DNA of 64,000 bases from Leptospira sp. WS4.C2 (GTDB lineage: Bacteria; Spirochaetota; Leptospiria; Leptospirales; Leptospiraceae): assembly GCF_040833985.1 (NCBI RefSeq), contig NZ_CP162139.1, positions 2,562,001 to 2,626,000 on the forward strand. The letters run 5' to 3'. Under the pieces are notes generated by a model. It was given only the letters and a program-made list of their open reading frames with translations. It was not told where the DNA came from and did not search any database. Each line of letters begins with the position of its first letter. Positions within the stretch are counted from its first letter, which is position 1. A program made the position numbers and the translations under genes. Of the stretch, positions 54,234-63,827 are shown one piece after another.

Positions 54234-55100
54234 TTACGGATTAAAAAAGCCAAAGACAGGTAATTCTAAATCTCCCAAAATCTCAGACTTGTGTCGGTAG
54301 GCAGTTCCTCTACCTTCCGCAAGGGCAAACTTACCTTTAGAAAAATCATTCGGAGATAAATAAGGAGTGTTTGTTTCCAATCGAATGAGTTTTTTTCCCT
54401 TTTCTTTTGCCAGTAAAGATTTTAAGTCCTCAGATTCGGATTCAATGATTTGCACAGAAGCATCTAACGCTCGTTTCATTGTATTTTTACTTAACGGTCT
54501 GTGGTTGTTGATCTGATGGATTACAATACGGTCGATACTTGGATCTAAGATTAATTCTTTAATTGGTTCACCGTCTCCGATTCCTCCATCCAAAAACTCT
54601 TGTCCTTGGAATTCTTGGACTTCATACAAAAAAGGAAAGGCAATGGATGCCATTACTGCATCGAGTACGTTTCCTTCCGTGATGAGTTCTCGTTTGTTTT
54701 TGGAAAGATTGGATACTGCAATTCCTAGTTTAATGGGCAAGTCAGAAAACTTTTTATTCCCAAGGTAAGGATATAGAATGTCACGTGTGGCTTTGCCGGT
54801 CAAAACTCCACTGTATCCATTTAAACCTTTACGCAACAATCGTCCAAGCATCGTAAGGGAATTTCCTTCCCAAAAATCCTTTTTTCGTAGTCCCAAAACA
54901 AGAGATTCAAAATCCACCATCTCTCGTCCCGTTGCATACAAAGCACCGATCATAGCACCAGAGCTGGAACCTGTGACCACTGCGGGTTTAAAGCCAATTT
55001 CTTGTAACCCACGCACAAATCCCGTATGGGCAAAAAAACCAAAAAACGCAGATTTTAAACAAAGGGCAGAATACTTTTTAGGAAAGAAGAGTTCTATCAT
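54234..55100 (-). CDS. Patatin-like phospholipase
   Basis: A 288-residue lipid hydrolase of the patatin/RssA group. The nucleophile elbow is GSSSG (44-48, Ser46), and the second residue of the dyad is Asp171 in FLDGGIGDGEP. The oxyanion segment near residue 20 (FFGFFAHTGFVRGL) is glycine-poor compared with the usual GGGxxG. RssA-like proteins are cytoplasmic and their substrates are largely unknown. It is followed closely by the PAS kinase gene and preceded by the P-type ATPase gene on the same strand. Confidence 0.88.
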   Translation of the reverse strand: MIELFFPKKYSALCLKSAFFGFFAHTGFVRGLQEIGFKPAVVTGSSSGAMIGALYATGREMVDFESLVLGLRKKDFWEGNSLTMLGRLLRKGLNGYSGVLTGKATRDILYPYLGNKKFSDLPIKLGIAVSNLSKNKRELITEGNVLDAVMASIAFPFLYEVQEFQGQEFLDGGIGDGEPIKELILDPSIDRIVIHQINNHRPLSKNTMKRALDASVQIIESESEDLKSLLAKEKGKKLIRLETNTPYLSPNDFSKGKFALAEGRGTAYRHKSEILGDLELPVFGFFNP

Positions 55101-55137
55101 AAGCTTTTACTAAGTTTAGAAACAGACTCCGTCCATG

Positions 55138-57648
55138 TCAGCCACGAAGTAATTTGGAAACTAAAACTTTTGTCATATCGTAGAACAACACTCCCACAAA
55201 TGCAACCAGTATCGCCGATGAAAACTGCAGAAAATTGAGTGGGACAAACCGGAACATTGTATTCATTCCGGGCAAATACATAGATAAAACAAGTACGCCA
55301 ATAGTTCCAGCAAAGACATAACGAATGATAGGATTGGGAATTCGCATTCGGCTCCACATGGACTCATGTAGCGACCTATTGGCTAGGATTAAAAATAAAT
55401 TAGAAAATACTAATGTAACAAAAGTTGCTGTACTCACCACCTTGGCTGAGGATGTCCCTTTTAGGAACAATTCAGTGATCCAATAGGAAGATACAACTGA
55501 TAACAATGAAAATGCTCCCTGAATCAAGGAATTAATGAACAACTCACGATCTAACAATGGTTCCTTGGTTTTTCTCGGTTTCCTTTTCATCAAATCAGAT
55601 TCAGCTGATTCTCTTTCGAATACAATGGTACAGGTCGGATCAATGACCATTTCCATAAACACAATATGAATTGCCGACAAAACGATGATTGGCCAATCGA
55701 AGATAATCGGGAAAAAAGTAATACCAACTATCGGAATATGAACACCAATAAGATAACCCAAAGCTTTTTTTAAATTATCAAAAATTTGTCTTCCTATCCG
55801 GACCGATTCCAAAATGGAAGAAAAAGAATCATCTAACAAAACAATATCGGCTGCTTCACGAGCTACATCCGTCCCCCTCTCACCCATAGCAACACCAATG
55901 TTTGCGGTACGTAATGCAGGTGCATCGTTCACTCCATCTCCAGTCATGGCAACAATCTCGCCATCTGCTTTTAACATCCGAACAATGCGCCATTTGTCTT
56001 CAGGACTCACTCTTGAAAAAACATTGCATTTACGTATGACTTTCTGCATCTCTTCTTCGCTCAGATTCGAAAATTCTTTTCCCGTATATACCAAATGGGA
56101 TTCCTTTAATCCAATTTGATTTGCAATGTTCTTTGCTGTTTCTGGATAATCGCCCGTAATCATTATCACTCGAATCCCCGAATCGTAAGCAGTTTTGACT
56201 GCGAAAGGAACGATCTCTCGAATTGGATCTAAAAATGCCAATAGTCCATAAAACAAATAATCGATTTGATTTCTTACCTCGGGGATCTCATTTAAAGGAG
56301 ACCTTGATTTGGCAACACCGAGCACTCGAAACCCTCTTTTTGCTAATTCATTGGTTTTAGTTGTCCAAAAATCTAATTCGGAAGAATTAAATTTACACAA
56401 ATCAAAAATCGCTTCGGGTGATCCTTTTGCATAACTAACGTAAGATTCCCCTTCTTTCAAAACACGAACCATCGTTAAATGATCTGGTGTTAATGGAAAA
56501 TCTTGGACTGATAGTAAAGCGGAATCCTCTCTTTCATGGAACAAAACCAAACAATCGGAGATTGCAATGTCCATTGGATCGAAACTAGGGTGTTTGGAAG
56601 CACAATATGCAATATGGAGTAAGTTTTTTATTTCCTCAGAAAGATTTGAATTGGGATTCAATTCGACAGTTTCCGATTCTGTTACAACGATTCCAATTTT
56701 CATTTTATTCTGAGTAATTGTCCCTGTTTTATCAGAACAAAGGACTGTGGCTGCACCTAGAGTTTCAATGATCGATGAACGTCTTACCAAAACATTTTTT
56801 GTGCTCAAACGAAATGCACCTAACGCAAAGAATATGGTCATTACCAAAGGGAGTTCTTCTGGCATTAAACCAATGGCAAGTGTGAGTCCGGAAAGTAAAC
56901 CTTGTAACCATTGGTTTTTGACAATCCCGAAGTAGAGAGCAAGAATCACACACAATGAAGCCGCAACGATAAACAGATTACGAACTAGACGTGCTACTTC
57001 TACCTCAAGCAAAGTTCTTCCAATGGCCTCATCAGCAATCTTACGACCAATTTTACCAATCTCGGTATGATTTCCCACCGCTTTCACACGGCAAACACCT
57101 TCTCCACTAACAACTAACGACCCACAAAACACTGGATTTGATTGTGATTTGGTTACAGGCACAGATTCTCCCGTTAGGAGAGATTCATCACACGAGAACA
57201 TTCTATCGGATATAAGTTCAGAGTCAGCAGGGACCCTGTCCCCTTCGTTCAAAATTAACAGATCATCATAAACTACATCTTTTCCTTCGATGCGAATGAT
57301 TTGTTGGTCTCGGATGACATTGGTTCGGGGACTCGCCAGGGAACGTAATGCGGAGATTGCCGTTTCTGTTTTTTTTTCTTGGATGAAAGTGATCGTTATA
57401 ATCCCTACAACTGAGAACAATAACAACAATGCCTCTCCCCGATCACCCAAAAGCAAATAAACTATGCTTATGGAAATGAGAAGCAAAATCATTGGCTCTG
57501 TGACCACTCCCAATAACATCTGAAAGATTCCTTTTTTTTTGGAGGAGCTGATTTCATTGGCACCATACTTCATACGGTTTTTTCTAACTTGTTCCTGGGT
57601 TAACCCCATGAGGATGTATTCGGAAATTTGTTTTGGAATCGAAGGCAT
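55138..57648 (-). CDS. Cation-transporting P-type ATPase (P2A, calcium type)
   Basis: From ATG 57648 the protein has 836 residues. An N-terminal cation-ATPase domain (1-70) is followed by the actuator with TGES (159-162), the ion-site helix AIGLMPEELPLVM (258-270), the phosphorylation site CSDKTGT (Asp306), the hinge MTGDGVNDAP and six C-terminal helices. The PEELP in place of PEGLP is common in bacterial calcium/manganese-type pumps. It would export divalent cations at the cost of ATP. The frame runs on to 57807, but the extra residues look non-coding and would overlap the divergent secernin gene. Confidence 0.88.
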   Translation of the reverse strand: MPSIPKQISEYILMGLTQEQVRKNRMKYGANEISSSKKKGIFQMLLGVVTEPMILLLISISIVYLLLGDRGEALLLLFSVVGIITITFIQEKKTETAISALRSLASPRTNVIRDQQIIRIEGKDVVYDDLLILNEGDRVPADSELISDRMFSCDESLLTGESVPVTKSQSNPVFCGSLVVSGEGVCRVKAVGNHTEIGKIGRKIADEAIGRTLLEVEVARLVRNLFIVAASLCVILALYFGIVKNQWLQGLLSGLTLAIGLMPEELPLVMTIFFALGAFRLSTKNVLVRRSSIIETLGAATVLCSDKTGTITQNKMKIGIVVTESETVELNPNSNLSEEIKNLLHIAYCASKHPSFDPMDIAISDCLVLFHEREDSALLSVQDFPLTPDHLTMVRVLKEGESYVSYAKGSPEAIFDLCKFNSSELDFWTTKTNELAKRGFRVLGVAKSRSPLNEIPEVRNQIDYLFYGLLAFLDPIREIVPFAVKTAYDSGIRVIMITGDYPETAKNIANQIGLKESHLVYTGKEFSNLSEEEMQKVIRKCNVFSRVSPEDKWRIVRMLKADGEIVAMTGDGVNDAPALRTANIGVAMGERGTDVAREAADIVLLDDSFSSILESVRIGRQIFDNLKKALGYLIGVHIPIVGITFFPIIFDWPIIVLSAIHIVFMEMVIDPTCTIVFERESAESDLMKRKPRKTKEPLLDRELFINSLIQGAFSLLSVVSSYWITELFLKGTSSAKVVSTATFVTLVFSNLFLILANRSLHESMWSRMRIPNPIIRYVFAGTIGVLVLSMYLPGMNTMFRFVPLNFLQFSSAILVAFVGVLFYDMTKVLVSKLLRG

Positions 57649-57702
57649 ATTCTTATTTGATTTGGTCTTGTATTTTAAAAGAAATCTGTTTAACATTCTA
57701 GA

Positions 57703-59049
57703 ATGTGCGACACATCTCTTGCCACTGAAAAATTTACCAAGACTCAAAAAAGAATCTTTGCCAAAAACTCGGACCGTGAACCAAATGAAGCACAATCGAT
57801 CCTTCACATACCTCGCTTAGAACATAAAAATGGTTCTTTACTACGTACAACTTTTATAGAAATTCCACAAACTCCCGTTACTTATGAAGTTTTTCTAAGT
57901 AAACCCTTCCATATGTGGGGGGCAGAAATGGGAGTAAATGAATTTGGTCTCTGTATAGGAAATGAAGCAGTATTTACAAATTTAAAAATTTCAAAAAAAA
58001 ACAATGGTTTAACTGGAATGGATTTAATTCGTTTAGCTTTAGAACGATGTAAGTCTGCCAAAGATGGATTATTTCTAATCACAGAACTTTTAGAAACTTA
58101 TGGACAAGATGCCTGCGGTGGGTATGAAAATAAGTCATTTTTCTATCATAACAGTTTTATCATTGCGGACCGTACTGATGGTTATGTTTTAGAAACTGCT
58201 GATAGATATTGGGTAGCAAAAAAGATAGATTCGTTTTATGCAATTTCCAACGGGCTTACCATTGGCTCTGACTTTGACTATTCCTCTCCTAATCTAATTG
58301 AAAAATTACGAAAAAAATCCAATCGAGATTTTTCCTTTAAAGATCACTTCAGCGATCAATTTTACACATATATGAGTCACTGTAAAGACAGGAGAAAATT
58401 ACATGAAGAAACTGCCAAATATTTAGAAAAGGAAACTGCCAGTTATTCAGCGAAACAGGCAATGGAAACTTTGAAAACACATTGCATTGATACAGATGAA
58501 TTTGACCCATCTTCTTCTTCGATGAAGTCTCTCTGTTTACATGCAACTGGACCCACTACACCGAATCAAACCAATGGTAGTCTTATTGTAGAATGGGATA
58601 CCTCTGAAACCAACCAAGACCCACTACGAGTATTTTACACTGGGACCTCAACTCCTTGTCTAAGTTTATTCAAACCATTCTTTTTCGGGACCAAGAATTT
58701 CATAAATTCCTCCAGCTTACTATCAAACAAAACATATTCAGAAACCTTATGGTGGTTACATGAATCAATTGCGAGAAAATCAAATTTTGATTACCAAGCT
58801 GTTCGATCGATTTTAGTTCCGGCTTTGATTGGGTTACAAGAATCAGTTTTTAATATCTCAAAAGAATTTCTCTCTCCGCAGAAAAAGGAAGAAGTCCAAT
58901 GGCGTTTTCTAAAAGACCATGTTAATATACTAAAGAAAGTAGATGAAGAGTTAATACAGTCGAAAATTGGAAGGAGTCGGTGGCAAAACCCAATCTTTCA
59001 AATTTACTGGTCAGGCCAAAATCGGAAACTAGGAATTCCTTTCCGCTAA
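57703..59049 (+). CDS. Secernin-like peptidase C69 family protein
   Basis: A 448-residue Ntn-hydrolase-fold protein. It begins MCDTSLATEKFTKTQKRIFA, followed by KNSDREPNEAQ, which matches secernins and C69 dipeptidases, in which Cys2 becomes the N-terminal nucleophile after methionine removal. Further conserved parts are MGVNEFGLCIGNEAVFT and FIIADRTDGYVLETADRYW. Activity is expected on an amide bond, but the natural substrate of secernins is unknown. There is no signal peptide. A weak -35/-10 pair (TTGTAT, 17 bases, TAACAT) ends six bases before the ATG, so it may be leaderless. It overlaps the convergent kinase gene by 21 bases. Confidence 0.85.
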   Translation: MCDTSLATEKFTKTQKRIFAKNSDREPNEAQSILHIPRLEHKNGSLLRTTFIEIPQTPVTYEVFLSKPFHMWGAEMGVNEFGLCIGNEAVFTNLKISKKNNGLTGMDLIRLALERCKSAKDGLFLITELLETYGQDACGGYENKSFFYHNSFIIADRTDGYVLETADRYWVAKKIDSFYAISNGLTIGSDFDYSSPNLIEKLRKKSNRDFSFKDHFSDQFYTYMSHCKDRRKLHEETAKYLEKETASYSAKQAMETLKTHCIDTDEFDPSSSSMKSLCLHATGPTTPNQTNGSLIVEWDTSETNQDPLRVFYTGTSTPCLSLFKPFFFGTKNFINSSSLLSNKTYSETLWWLHESIARKSNFDYQAVRSILVPALIGLQESVFNISKEFLSPQKKEEVQWRFLKDHVNILKKVDEELIQSKIGRSRWQNPIFQIYWSGQNRKLGIPFR

Positions 59050-60216
59050 CAAAAGAACCAAAATATCATTTACATTGGTTCCCGTGGCCCCTGTTACAAG
59101 AAGGGCATTGGTGTCTTTTAATATGGGATAAGAATTGGATCGATTCAATTCATTCATTGGATCCCAACCTTTTGCCTTCATTTGCTCCAATGTTTGTTTT
59201 CCCACGATCCCACCGGCAGCATCGGTGGGGCCATCAGTTCCATCCGTTCCACAAGATAAAAACATCCAATCTCTATCTTTTTGCAAAAATTCGGATAAAA
59301 TGGCCATACGGAGTGCAGTTTCTTGGTTACGCCCGCCTTTGCCATCGCCAAGAACAGGGCAAACCATTTCTCCACCAAGTAAAATGGCCTGTTTTTTATC
59401 GTTTTTATGCGAATTTAATAGTTCATCAAACATAAGTTCTGCGGTATCTTCACTGGACTTGTCCCAAGAATTAGAAATTACTTTAACCTCATAACCTAAT
59501 GTCTTAGCCTTTTTTTCCATAGCAGTAAGGGATGCAGATAAATTCCCCATGATATAATATTCACTTCCAGGATAACTAGGAGCCGATGCAATGACTGAAG
59601 GATCATCACCTAGTACATCAGAAATCGCAAAAGTATATACTTTCAAATTTGGATTTAATAGTTTTAATAACTTACCGGATTTGACTGCCGAATATTTTTT
59701 GCGCTCTGCATTGATTTCATAAATGGAAAGTCCCAGTTTTAATAAATTCTGATTTAGTTGGACTATATCATCTATACGATATCCTAATTCTGGAATTTCG
59801 AAGAGACTAGATCCACCACCCGATAACAAAACAATTAATTGGTGGTTTTCATTTAAATCCAAAAGTTCTTGTAAAACTTCGCGAGAATACATTTCGGTAT
59901 TTGTATCTGGGATGGGGTGAGACGCCTCTCTACATTTCCAAATTCCCATCTGGGTTTTGGATCGAATCTCTTCAGGAAGGTGATTGTATTTTGTGAGGAT
60001 AAAACCTGCATCCACAGAAAAGTATTCCTGAAACGACAATGCCATCGAGAAAGCCGCTTTGCCTAATGCAAACACATAAGTTTTTTTATCTGGATTGTTT
60101 AGAATTTCTTTTAGGTCTGAATGTTGGTTCCAGAACTCTAAAGAAAGATATTTGGGTGTTGCGGCACGGACACCCTCCCAAAAAAGAGCTTCTATATCTT
60201 CTCTTAAAGTGTTCAA
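59029..60216 (-). CDS. Glycerate 2-kinase (GckA/MOFRL family)
   Basis: A 395-residue kinase that phosphorylates glycerate to 2-phosphoglycerate, linking serine or C1/C2 metabolism to glycolysis. Two domains are seen: the N-terminal DUF4147 domain (VFALGKAAFSMA, VLLSGGGSSLFEIPE) and the C-terminal MOFRL domain (ILLGGEMVCPVLGDGKGGRN, then SCGTDGTDGPTDAAGG). All core motifs are present. It is encoded three bases behind the flavin-polyferredoxin gene on the same strand and probably shares its transcript. Confidence 0.9.
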   Translation of the reverse strand: MNTLREDIEALFWEGVRAATPKYLSLEFWNQHSDLKEILNNPDKKTYVFALGKAAFSMALSFQEYFSVDAGFILTKYNHLPEEIRSKTQMGIWKCREASHPIPDTNTEMYSREVLQELLDLNENHQLIVLLSGGGSSLFEIPELGYRIDDIVQLNQNLLKLGLSIYEINAERKKYSAVKSGKLLKLLNPNLKVYTFAISDVLGDDPSVIASAPSYPGSEYYIMGNLSASLTAMEKKAKTLGYEVKVISNSWDKSSEDTAELMFDELLNSHKNDKKQAILLGGEMVCPVLGDGKGGRNQETALRMAILSEFLQKDRDWMFLSCGTDGTDGPTDAAGGIVGKQTLEQMKAKGWDPMNELNRSNSYPILKDTNALLVTGATGTNVNDILVLLLAERNS

Positions 60217-60219
60217 TTT

Positions 60220-62481
60220 CTATTTCCGTAACTTTGCCTGGATAGAATCGTATCGAACTCCAGAAGAAGTTAACTGTCCAAATTCCAATACATCTGTGGG
60301 ACAAAGAGAGACGCAAGCAGAACAACGTACACATTGTATGCTATCCATTGGCATTCCTCGACTGGCATAACCCATTACATCAATACCTTGATGGCAGTTT
60401 TTTGTACAAATATTGCAGGAGATACATTTCTTTTTATCGGAAAATATTCGGAACCTACTGGACTTAGCATAAATATGCATAAGGGAGGCCAAAGGGCAAA
60501 ACATGCGGCACCATATCCTTCCAGATAAAAGAAAATAAAAACCAACTCCTACCACACCCGCAAGCCCAATATCTACAATGATATCATAAAGCCATTTTAC
60601 AGAATCAGCAATGGACTCACTCATCGCCAAACTTGGATTAATTAGCTTACCATACACTCCAACTAACTTTAGTAGCGTAAGCAGAAAAGCAACAAGAAGG
60701 ATGTATTGTCCAGAATGTTCCAAACGATAAGCCCATTTCCCGTGAGGCATCTTTTGTCTATGTTCATCACCTAAGGTTTCCGCAAGGCCACCACAAGAAC
60801 AAATCCAACCACAATATGCTCCCTTCCCATACCGATAAACTAAAAAAGGAATAAATCCAAAACTGAAGAGAAATCCATAACCTAACCAAAAATTGGTGAT
60901 CCCACCATCATACAACACTCCCATACTGAGAGGCCAGGCCAAAATAAAACCGTATGCTTTCCAGTAAGCATCATTAGGAAAGATCTCCTTACGAATGTAT
61001 CCATCGGGACTACCTAAATAACCCAAATCTCCAAGCGCAGGTAAAACTAGTTCTGGTAACAAAAACAAAAACAAAACTTGTATAAAAATCAAACTAAGGG
61101 TTTGATAAAAAATATAATCTGTTTTCCTAACTAAAATCCTTCGGATACCAAAAACCAATATGGTTAGAGAGTATAACATGGTATAATGAAAGGAAGGATA
61201 CTTACCGAAAACCATTTCATTAAAATAAGTAGCGGCTAGATATATAAAAATGAAATAAACGAAGGCAACAAAAAGATAGGTATTTCTAATAATAACCCAA
61301 GGTTGAAAAGATCCTAATCCGCTCTTTAACCTCAAATACGCAAAAAGAAATAATGAAAGAACCGATATACCAGCAAAGGCTGTGGCCAAGGAGGAAAACC
61401 ATCCAGGTCCATAAAAAGAAGCCTTCCCAAAATAAGCCAGAACAGCAAATGAAAAAAGCGAAGAGAATCCAATCCAATCAGAAAGTGACTTTTCATTTTG
61501 GATTTTGATTCCTATTTTTTTTAAGAACGAAATTGGTGGTGTGGTTCCGATCAAAACATAAACTAAATCAGATTTGAGTTTGATGGACGATTTGAGAGTT
61601 TTCAGAAAAATATTTTGTTCTGTTATTTCCGTCACCTCTGCTTCCATAAAAAGTTTTATTTTACCCTCTCGAACTTTCTCCTCCAAAACTTTTCTATTTT
61701 CCTCTTTCGGTCTTTGAAATTCCTTTCCTCTATGAATAAGGCTAACTTCTCTTGCATAAGTTGAACATGCGATAGCTGCTTCTACTGCACTATCACCTCC
61801 TCCGACAATCACAATCGACTTATCCTTTGTATCATAAGGATCGAAGAGACGGTAGAAAACAGAAGGATGGGATTCCCCCTTCACACCCAAACGTTTTGGA
61901 TCACCCGATTTTCCAATTGCAATCACTACTGAATTTGTAAGATAAGAATCTCCTGCTTCTGTTTTTACAGAATAATGAAAACCATCATATTGGATGGCAG
62001 AAACTCGTTTGCCTGTTTGTAGTTCGATTGGTTCTTTTTTTAATAACTCATTGAGATATTCTAACAAATCCTCTTTTGTAGTATCTTGAATTTTAAGTTT
62101 GGATAAAGATTCGAAGTTTTTCGGTTCAGCAAAAATTGGTTTTTGTTTTGGATAACTTTGGATGGTTTGAAATGGTAGGTTTGCTTCGAGAACTACATAT
62201 TTTTTTCCCAACCGACTGGCTTCATATGCACAAGACAAACCTGCGGGACCAGATCCAATAATCACTGCATCCAAACAATTTGAACTATTGTTTCGGATGT
62301 GTTTCCAAACATTCACTCCGCTTTCGGCCGCCAATTTTAGCAAAGGAACACCAGTTAGGTCTCCAATGATAAATACATTAGGAAGGTTGGTTTCATAGGT
62401 ATCTGAAAGTTCTGGATAGATTTCTACCGGTCCCATGGGGACGGACTTGGTTAACCAACGAAAATAAGAAGAGGGCCACAT
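60220..62481 (-). CDS. Flavin reductase-membrane polyferredoxin fusion (permuted TrxR-like + NapH/NosR-like)
   Basis: A 753-residue fusion. Residues 20-65 resemble the C-terminal FAD segment of thioredoxin-reductase-like enzymes (NVFIIGDLTGVPLLKLAAES). The FAD site GSGPAG (76-81) and NAD(P) site GGGDSA (227-232) follow, and the flavin domain ends near 325 without its own GD motif, so it seems circularly permuted. No redox CxxC is present. Residues 335-660 hold about eight helices with YCGWICSCGG (Cys557, 561, 563) and WCRMFCP (Cys658, 662), as in NapH/NosR/CcoG proteins. Two [4Fe-4S] motifs close the protein (Cys686/689/692/696 and Cys717/720/723/727). It likely passes electrons between NAD(P)H and a membrane or periplasmic partner. 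Confidence 0.8.
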   Translation of the reverse strand: MWPSSYFRWLTKSVPMGPVEIYPELSDTYETNLPNVFIIGDLTGVPLLKLAAESGVNVWKHIRNNSSNCLDAVIIGSGPAGLSCAYEASRLGKKYVVLEANLPFQTIQSYPKQKPIFAEPKNFESLSKLKIQDTTKEDLLEYLNELLKKEPIELQTGKRVSAIQYDGFHYSVKTEAGDSYLTNSVVIAIGKSGDPKRLGVKGESHPSVFYRLFDPYDTKDKSIVIVGGGDSAVEAAIACSTYAREVSLIHRGKEFQRPKEENRKVLEEKVREGKIKLFMEAEVTEITEQNIFLKTLKSSIKLKSDLVYVLIGTTPPISFLKKIGIKIQNEKSLSDWIGFSSLFSFAVLAYFGKASFYGPGWFSSLATAFAGISVLSLFLFAYLRLKSGLGSFQPWVIIRNTYLFVAFVYFIFIYLAATYFNEMVFGKYPSFHYTMLYSLTILVFGIRRILVRKTDYIFYQTLSLIFIQVLFLFLLPELVLPALGDLGYLGSPDGYIRKEIFPNDAYWKAYGFILAWPLSMGVLYDGGITNFWLGYGFLFSFGFIPFLVYRYGKGAYCGWICSCGGLAETLGDEHRQKMPHGKWAYRLEHSGQYILLVAFLLTLLKLVGVYGKLINPSLAMSESIADSVKWLYDIIVDIGLAGVVGVGFYFLLSGRIWCRMFCPLASLMHIYAKSSRFRIFSDKKKCISCNICTKNCHQGIDVMGYASRGMPMDSIQCVRCSACVSLCPTDVLEFGQLTSSGVRYDSIQAKLRK

Positions 62482-62522
62482 ACTTAAAGATTGGACTCGA
62501 ACTTTAAAAAAAAGAAATGAAA

Positions 62523-63827
62523 TTAATCTGCTAGAGGAAGTCTGATAATGATTTTTGTTCCTTCTTTTGGTTTACTAATGACACAAAGAGATCCCCCCTG
62601 TTCCTTTAATAATTCCATACAAACAAGAAGGCCGAGACCAGTTCCCTTCTCCCCAACAGTACCGAATCCAGAAGCAAATCGTTTGCCTTCCATAATTTTT
62701 TCCAAAAGGTCTTGAGTCATACCTACACCATGATCTTCAAAACGAATTTCCATATACGGAGATACCAGTTCCGCCTCAATCATAACCTTTCCATTAGGAT
62801 GGGAATATTTTATCGCATTCGATAATATATTGCGCAACACTGTGGCAGTCATTCTTTCATCACAGTAAATAGAATGTTCTTCAGAGATTTTTGTTTCAAA
62901 AAGAATTCCTTTATCTGTTGCTTGGATATTGAGTATATCCATTGCATTTTTTAAAATAACCGCGAGATTTAGATTTTCGGGATTACATTGAATCTTTTTA
63001 GTTTCATTCCTAACCCAATCTAACAAATTTTCCAATACTAAGTAAGTTTGATTCGTACTTTTTTTAAGCTCTTTCAGGGCAAATACAAGCTCCTCCCTTT
63101 CTGGTAAAGAAGTTGTGAGATAACCCAAAAACGTACTCATGGTTCCAATCGGTCCTTTTAAATCATGAGCTAAGATTGAAAAAATTCGATCCTTGTGGTC
63201 ATTGATCCGGATCATTTCTTTTTGGATTCTGTTGATATTTCTTAAAAAATAAAACATAAATAAAGCAACGAAAGATAAACAAGAAACAACGGAATTAATA
63301 CGAAATAAATCTTGAACCTCTTTAAAATACAAAAGTGTACCCTTTGCAAATACACCTGGATTGCCAAAAAATTCGAACCAAATATAGAAAGCGGTGTTCA
63401 TAAGAAAGACAAAAAGAATCCACCATTTTTCCTCATAAGAGAAAAGAACAAAGGGTACAATTGCAAACATTAGGAAATAATAATAAAATCCGCCAGAAGT
63501 TCCAAAACTAATCGTCGAAACAAAAAACAATGGAACAGAAATTGTAAAAACCAATATAATTCTAGATAGGGAATAACTTTCTTTCGTATTCAAATACAAA
63601 ACGAAAACCAACAAAGCAATTACTATTGCATGAATAAGATTCATGAATTGATAATGCGGAGCTCCAGCAATAACAAAGAAAATGGAATACTTGATGTTCG
63701 AGAATATCCCTAAAAATGCTATTAAATTAGAAAGTTGAACTCGAACAGAGGATTCCAAATCCAGCTGTTCGGTGACCCCTAAATTAAGTAACCAACGAAT
63801 TCCCAATCGTTCAAGTATGGTTTTCAT
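62523..63827 (-). CDS. Membrane sensor histidine kinase
   Basis: A 434-residue kinase with about six membrane helices (35-200) without a large periplasmic domain, then HisKA (FSILAHDLKGPIGTM, phospho-histidine in AHDLKGP) and HATPase (NAIKYSHPNGK, EDHGVGM, GEKGTGLGL). The sensor part probably detects a signal in the membrane. Its ATG overlaps the stop of the upstream SpoIIE-type gene (ATGA), so kinase and phosphatase are translationally coupled. Confidence 0.88.
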   Translation of the reverse strand: MKTILERLGIRWLLNLGVTEQLDLESSVRVQLSNLIAFLGIFSNIKYSIFFVIAGAPHYQFMNLIHAIVIALLVFVLYLNTKESYSLSRIILVFTISVPLFFVSTISFGTSGGFYYYFLMFAIVPFVLFSYEEKWWILFVFLMNTAFYIWFEFFGNPGVFAKGTLLYFKEVQDLFRINSVVSCLSFVALFMFYFLRNINRIQKEMIRINDHKDRIFSILAHDLKGPIGTMSTFLGYLTTSLPEREELVFALKELKKSTNQTYLVLENLLDWVRNETKKIQCNPENLNLAVILKNAMDILNIQATDKGILFETKISEEHSIYCDERMTATVLRNILSNAIKYSHPNGKVMIEAELVSPYMEIRFEDHGVGMTQDLLEKIMEGKRFASGFGTVGEKGTGLGLLVCMELLKEQGGSLCVISKPKEGTKIIIRLPLAD

